From positions 1 through 52,239 of the IMG/VR virus record IMGVR_UViG_3300009158_000066: a DNA stretch of 52,239 nt; one strand, 5' to 3'. The stretch comes from a virus. Under the pieces are notes generated by a model. That model did not search any database. It was given only the letters and a program-made list of their open reading frames with translations, and was not told the origin of the DNA. Both the position numbers and the translations under genes were made by a program. How positions within the stretch are numbered: position 1 is the stretch's first letter; the number at the start of each line of letters is the position of its first letter. Shown in pieces: positions 49,738-52,239 of the stretch.

Positions 49738-51558
49738 ATGAACAACAAGGCAGACAATCTGCAAGACGCAGAAGATGAGGACAAGCTACTTGATGAAGCT
49801 CTCAATAAAGTTAACGAGCAACCTATTGATGACAAGCAATATTACAGAGGAGATAAAAAACTTTTAAAAGACGGTGCGGAGTTTGAATGGACTCCAAAAA
49901 TGATCAAAGAAGTAAGAGAATGCGCTGAAGATATTATATATTTCGCAGAAAAACATTTTTTTATAACTAACCCAGATAAAGGTAAGATTATAATTGAACT
50001 ATACACTGCACAAAAAAGAATTCTAAGAGGTTTACAAAACAATCGATTTGTTAGTGTTCTTTCCTGCCGACAAGCTGGCAAAACAACATTAATGACCATA
50101 TTTGCATTGTGGATGACATGCTTTAGTGACGATCAACGCGTTATTATTGTAGCAAATAACGAAAACACTGCAATTCGTGTATTAAAACGTATACGATTAG
50201 CTTACGAGCTACTTACACCTTTTCTCAAGCCGGGTTTAAAAGAATATGGTAAAACAGGTATTACATTTGCTAATGATAGTAGTATTGGTGTAAGTACAAC
50301 AACATCTACAGCAGCAAGAGGTGATACAGCTAATTGTCTTATTATTGATGAAGCTGCATTTATTGATCAAAATTTTATTAATGATTTCTGGAAATCTGTC
50401 ATACCTACTATTTCTCAAAGTAGGAAGTCTAAAATCTTTATGGTATCAACACCCAACGGTACAAACAATAAATTTTACGAAATATACTCAGGTGCTGAGA
50501 AAGAAGTCAACGGCTGGAAAGCTGAACGTATTGATTGGTGGGAGGTACCAGGTCGTACAGAGAGATGGAAGAAGCAAATAGTATCTGCGCTTGGATCTGA
50601 AGAAGCGTTCAGACAAGAATATGAAAACCATTTTGTTGATGATGGTGAAGGTGCAGTTGCTGCTGAAACCATTGAACGGTTAAAAGCAGAAAGAAAACCG
50701 CCTATATGGTCTAGTCAAGATAATAGTTATAAGGTCTTCAATACCCCATCACCTGAACGGTTGTATGTGATAGGAGTAGATGTAGGTGAAGGAATAGGGC
50801 GCGCAAGTTCAGTCGCGCAAGTGCTTGATATAACAGACTTAAAAAATATAGAGCAAGTAGCAGTATTGTGCCATTCAACTCTAGACCCATATCACTTTGC
50901 TAATAAATTATTTGCGCTTGCAAATACGTGGGGAACACCACCTCTTATGATTGAACGCAACAACTGCGGTGGTCAAGTTATAGACGCACTATATTACAAT
51001 CTAAGTTATACTAGAATAGTAAGTTACTCAAGACTATCAAACACTGGCTCTATGATGAGCACAAAAAGTCTAGGTATTTTCAGTCATAATAATCTTCGCT
51101 TGAACGCTATCAGTAATTTGCGTTATTGGTTAAACTCTCTACACGCAGTTAGAATTAATGACATAGATACAATTAAAGAGTTTGAAACGTTTGTGAAGCA
51201 ATCTAACGGTGTATATCGTAAACGTAACGATAGATTTTTTGATGACAGAATAATGAGTCTTGTATGGGGGCTGTATGCTCTTAATACAGATATATGCCAA
51301 CAGTTGTTTTCCGTTGACGAATACGATAATCAAGGTCTACCTTCATTAATATCTACAAATAATGATTATGATATAGATTTAAATACATTTAAAGTAAAAG
51401 ATCTTGATACCAATACAGTTGTAAGTATTGTTTCGCCTATTATTAACGAGCGGTTTAACAATAAAAAAGATGACCTCTTTAATGATGATAAGTTTCAGCC
51501 TAAGTACAATGAAGATATAGAAGACCTGTTCTTGCAAGGTTATACATTTTTTCAATAA
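49738..51558 (+). CDS. gp17: Terminase large subunit gp17-like
   Basis: 606 residues (T4 gp17: 610). The ATPase domain has Walker A SCRQAGKTT (109-117) and Walker B CLIIDEAAFID (about 200-210), then the coupling motif STPNGTNNKFYE. The nuclease domain shows YVIGVDVGEGIGR with the first catalytic Asp, and DDRIMSLVWGLYAL near the end. It packages DNA through the portal and makes the headful cut. Its start is 3 bases after a strong hairpin; tail genes follow at once. Confidence 0.96.
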   Translation: MNNKADNLQDAEDEDKLLDEALNKVNEQPIDDKQYYRGDKKLLKDGAEFEWTPKMIKEVRECAEDIIYFAEKHFFITNPDKGKIIIELYTAQKRILRGLQNNRFVSVLSCRQAGKTTLMTIFALWMTCFSDDQRVIIVANNENTAIRVLKRIRLAYELLTPFLKPGLKEYGKTGITFANDSSIGVSTTTSTAARGDTANCLIIDEAAFIDQNFINDFWKSVIPTISQSRKSKIFMVSTPNGTNNKFYEIYSGAEKEVNGWKAERIDWWEVPGRTERWKKQIVSALGSEEAFRQEYENHFVDDGEGAVAAETIERLKAERKPPIWSSQDNSYKVFNTPSPERLYVIGVDVGEGIGRASSVAQVLDITDLKNIEQVAVLCHSTLDPYHFANKLFALANTWGTPPLMIERNNCGGQVIDALYYNLSYTRIVSYSRLSNTGSMMSTKSLGIFSHNNLRLNAISNLRYWLNSLHAVRINDIDTIKEFETFVKQSNGVYRKRNDRFFDDRIMSLVWGLYALNTDICQQLFSVDEYDNQGLPSLISTNNDYDIDLNTFKVKDLDTNTVVSIVSPIINERFNNKKDDLFNDDKFQPKYNEDIEDLFLQGYTFFQ

Positions 51559-51561
51559 GTT

Positions 51562-52149
51562 ATGAGTACAGAAAATCCAATTATTCAGTCCATATTAAAT
51601 CAAGGTGGTAAAGATAAATTTTTAGTTGTACTTGATGTACCGCCATTTTTGCGTGATTTAAAGTTAGGTAATGAAGTAGCAGGAGTCAAACCTTTACAAT
51701 TAACAGTGTATGGTAGCGTTGTACCTGCTGCAAATATACCAAACGTAGCCAACGGATATGCAGGTCAAATTCAACATGTAACTTCGATGCATCGTCCTGA
51801 ATTTACCCCACTCACGATAAACTTTGTAATAGATAACCAATATCACAATTACTATCTTATGTGGAAGTGGTTTGAAGGTTTAAACGATCCAAGAACGGGC
51901 ATATACACTGTAAACCTTCAAAATAGTAATGTACCAGCAAAAACAAGAGGTTTATATGAATATCAAGCAAATATGACGATATACGGTCTAGATGAATACA
52001 ACCATAAGGTTATATCATTTAATTACCTGCATGTTTTTGTAATTGGAATGGGTGGTATTGATTACAATTATCAAGATCAAGGAGTTTTAACAAGTAACGT
52101 AACATTTCAATTTGACCAACTTGTAGTCAGCTTATTGCCCGGAGCATAA
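51562..52149 (+). CDS. gp19: Tail tube protein gp19-like
   Basis: 195 residues (T4 gp19: 163). Beta-rich pattern of a tail tube protein: DKFLVVLDVPPFLRD, LQLTVYGSVVPAANIP, RPEFTPLTINFVIDNQYHNYYLMWKW, and the C-terminal NVTFQFDQLVV. It forms the hollow tube inside the sheath. It lies between terminase and sheath, a position change from T4, where 18 precedes 19. A related tube-initiator or gp54-like protein is the alternative. Confidence 0.78.
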   Translation: MSTENPIIQSILNQGGKDKFLVVLDVPPFLRDLKLGNEVAGVKPLQLTVYGSVVPAANIPNVANGYAGQIQHVTSMHRPEFTPLTINFVIDNQYHNYYLMWKWFEGLNDPRTGIYTVNLQNSNVPAKTRGLYEYQANMTIYGLDEYNHKVISFNYLHVFVIGMGGIDYNYQDQGVLTSNVTFQFDQLVVSLLPGA

Positions 52150-52164
52150 AATTCCACTGAAAAG

Positions 52165-52172
52165 AATAAATA
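52165..52172 (+). promoter_or_regulatory. Late-type -10 element for sheath gene
   Basis: AATAAATA, 23 bases before the ATG at 52196, in the spot where a structural gene would carry a late promoter. Confidence 0.5.
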
Positions 52173-52195
52173 ATTTTACAAGTATTTAAAAACCC

Positions 52196-52239
52196 ATGAG
52201 AACAATTAATTCACCCGGCGTACAAATAACAGAAATTGA
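52196..52239 (+). CDS. gp18: Tail sheath protein gp18, N-terminal fragment
   Basis: Only 14 codons are in the window: MRTINSPGVQITEI, matching the SPGV-x-x-x-E start of T4-like sheath proteins. The frame is open at the edge. Position after terminase and tube gene supports it. Confidence 0.7.
   Translation, partial: MRTINSPGVQITEI

Noticed and set aside
1-52239. QueD, QueC, clamp loader gp44/gp62, RegA, tRNA genes, homing endonucleases
   Set aside because: Looked for by motif (SGGxDS for QueC, His-rich PTPS motif for QueD, second AAA+ loader, cloverleafs, GIY-YIG and HNH) and not found in the open frames or gaps.

Overview
The window is part of an AT-rich genome of a T4-like contractile-tailed phage. 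The evidence is a set of T4-type core genes: baseplate wedge gp6 and gp25, NrdA/NrdB, a gp1-type dNMP kinase, primase gp61, UvsY, UvsW, late sigma factor gp55, gp47/gp46, DNA polymerase gp43, UvsX, helicase gp41, a gp59-like protein, SSB gp32, sliding clamp gp45, large terminase gp17, a gp19-like tail tube protein and the first codons of sheath gp18. I see no tRNA, rRNA, IS element or CRISPR array. The host cannot be read from the sequence. Most genes lack a recognisable Shine-Dalgarno sequence, and several probable early promoters sit so close to the start codon that the mRNA would be leaderless.

Layout. 1-5.6 kb (minus): a large truncated tail/adhesin-like gene behind gp6 and gp25. 5.6-9.6 kb (plus): an unknown gene and nrdA-nrdB, closed by a strong terminator. 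9.6-18.1 kb: mixed strands with small unknown genes, a nuclease-like protein, dNMP kinase, an HExxH protein, an IMPDH/GMP reductase-family enzyme, a lysine-rich repeat protein and a PD-(D/E)XK nuclease. 18.1-25.8 kb: two plus-strand genes (a small capsid-tagged protein and primase), then a long minus-strand run containing QueE, a P-loop kinase, a ferritin-like protein, zinc proteins, a resolvase-like nuclease and candidate internal head proteins. 25.9-38.7 kb (plus): recombination and late-transcription genes (uvsY-uvsW-55-47-46), a GDP-fucose/glycosyltransferase cassette and DNA polymerase. 38.9-42.4 kb (plus): a DNA hypermodification cassette (DpdA, formyltransferase, P-loop kinase, QueF). 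42.5-49.7 kb (plus): UvsX, gp41, gp59-like, gp32, FolE2, gp45 and small conserved genes. 49.7 kb to the end (plus): terminase, tail tube and sheath.

Most interesting systems. (1) FolE2, QueE, QueF, DpdA and a PurN-like formyltransferase together predict replacement of some DNA guanines by a preQ1-type 7-deazaguanine, probably formylated (fdPreQ1). QueD and QueC are not in the window. Two paralogous P-loop kinases each adjoin a deazaguanine gene. (2) At least four unrelated proteins begin with a similar 13-18 residue amphipathic peptide ending in a T4 gp21-type protease site (hydrophobic-x-E), so they are candidate capsid-targeted, ejected proteins; late-type -10 boxes lie next to three of them. 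(3) Gmd, Fcl and two glycosyltransferase genes, one a fusion of a GT-A domain with a fucosyltransferase-like domain, form a fucosylation cassette. (4) Hairpins overlap or abut several start codons, some with a late -10 element in the loop or 5-prime arm, matching the T4 e/soc layout in which only late transcripts are translatable.
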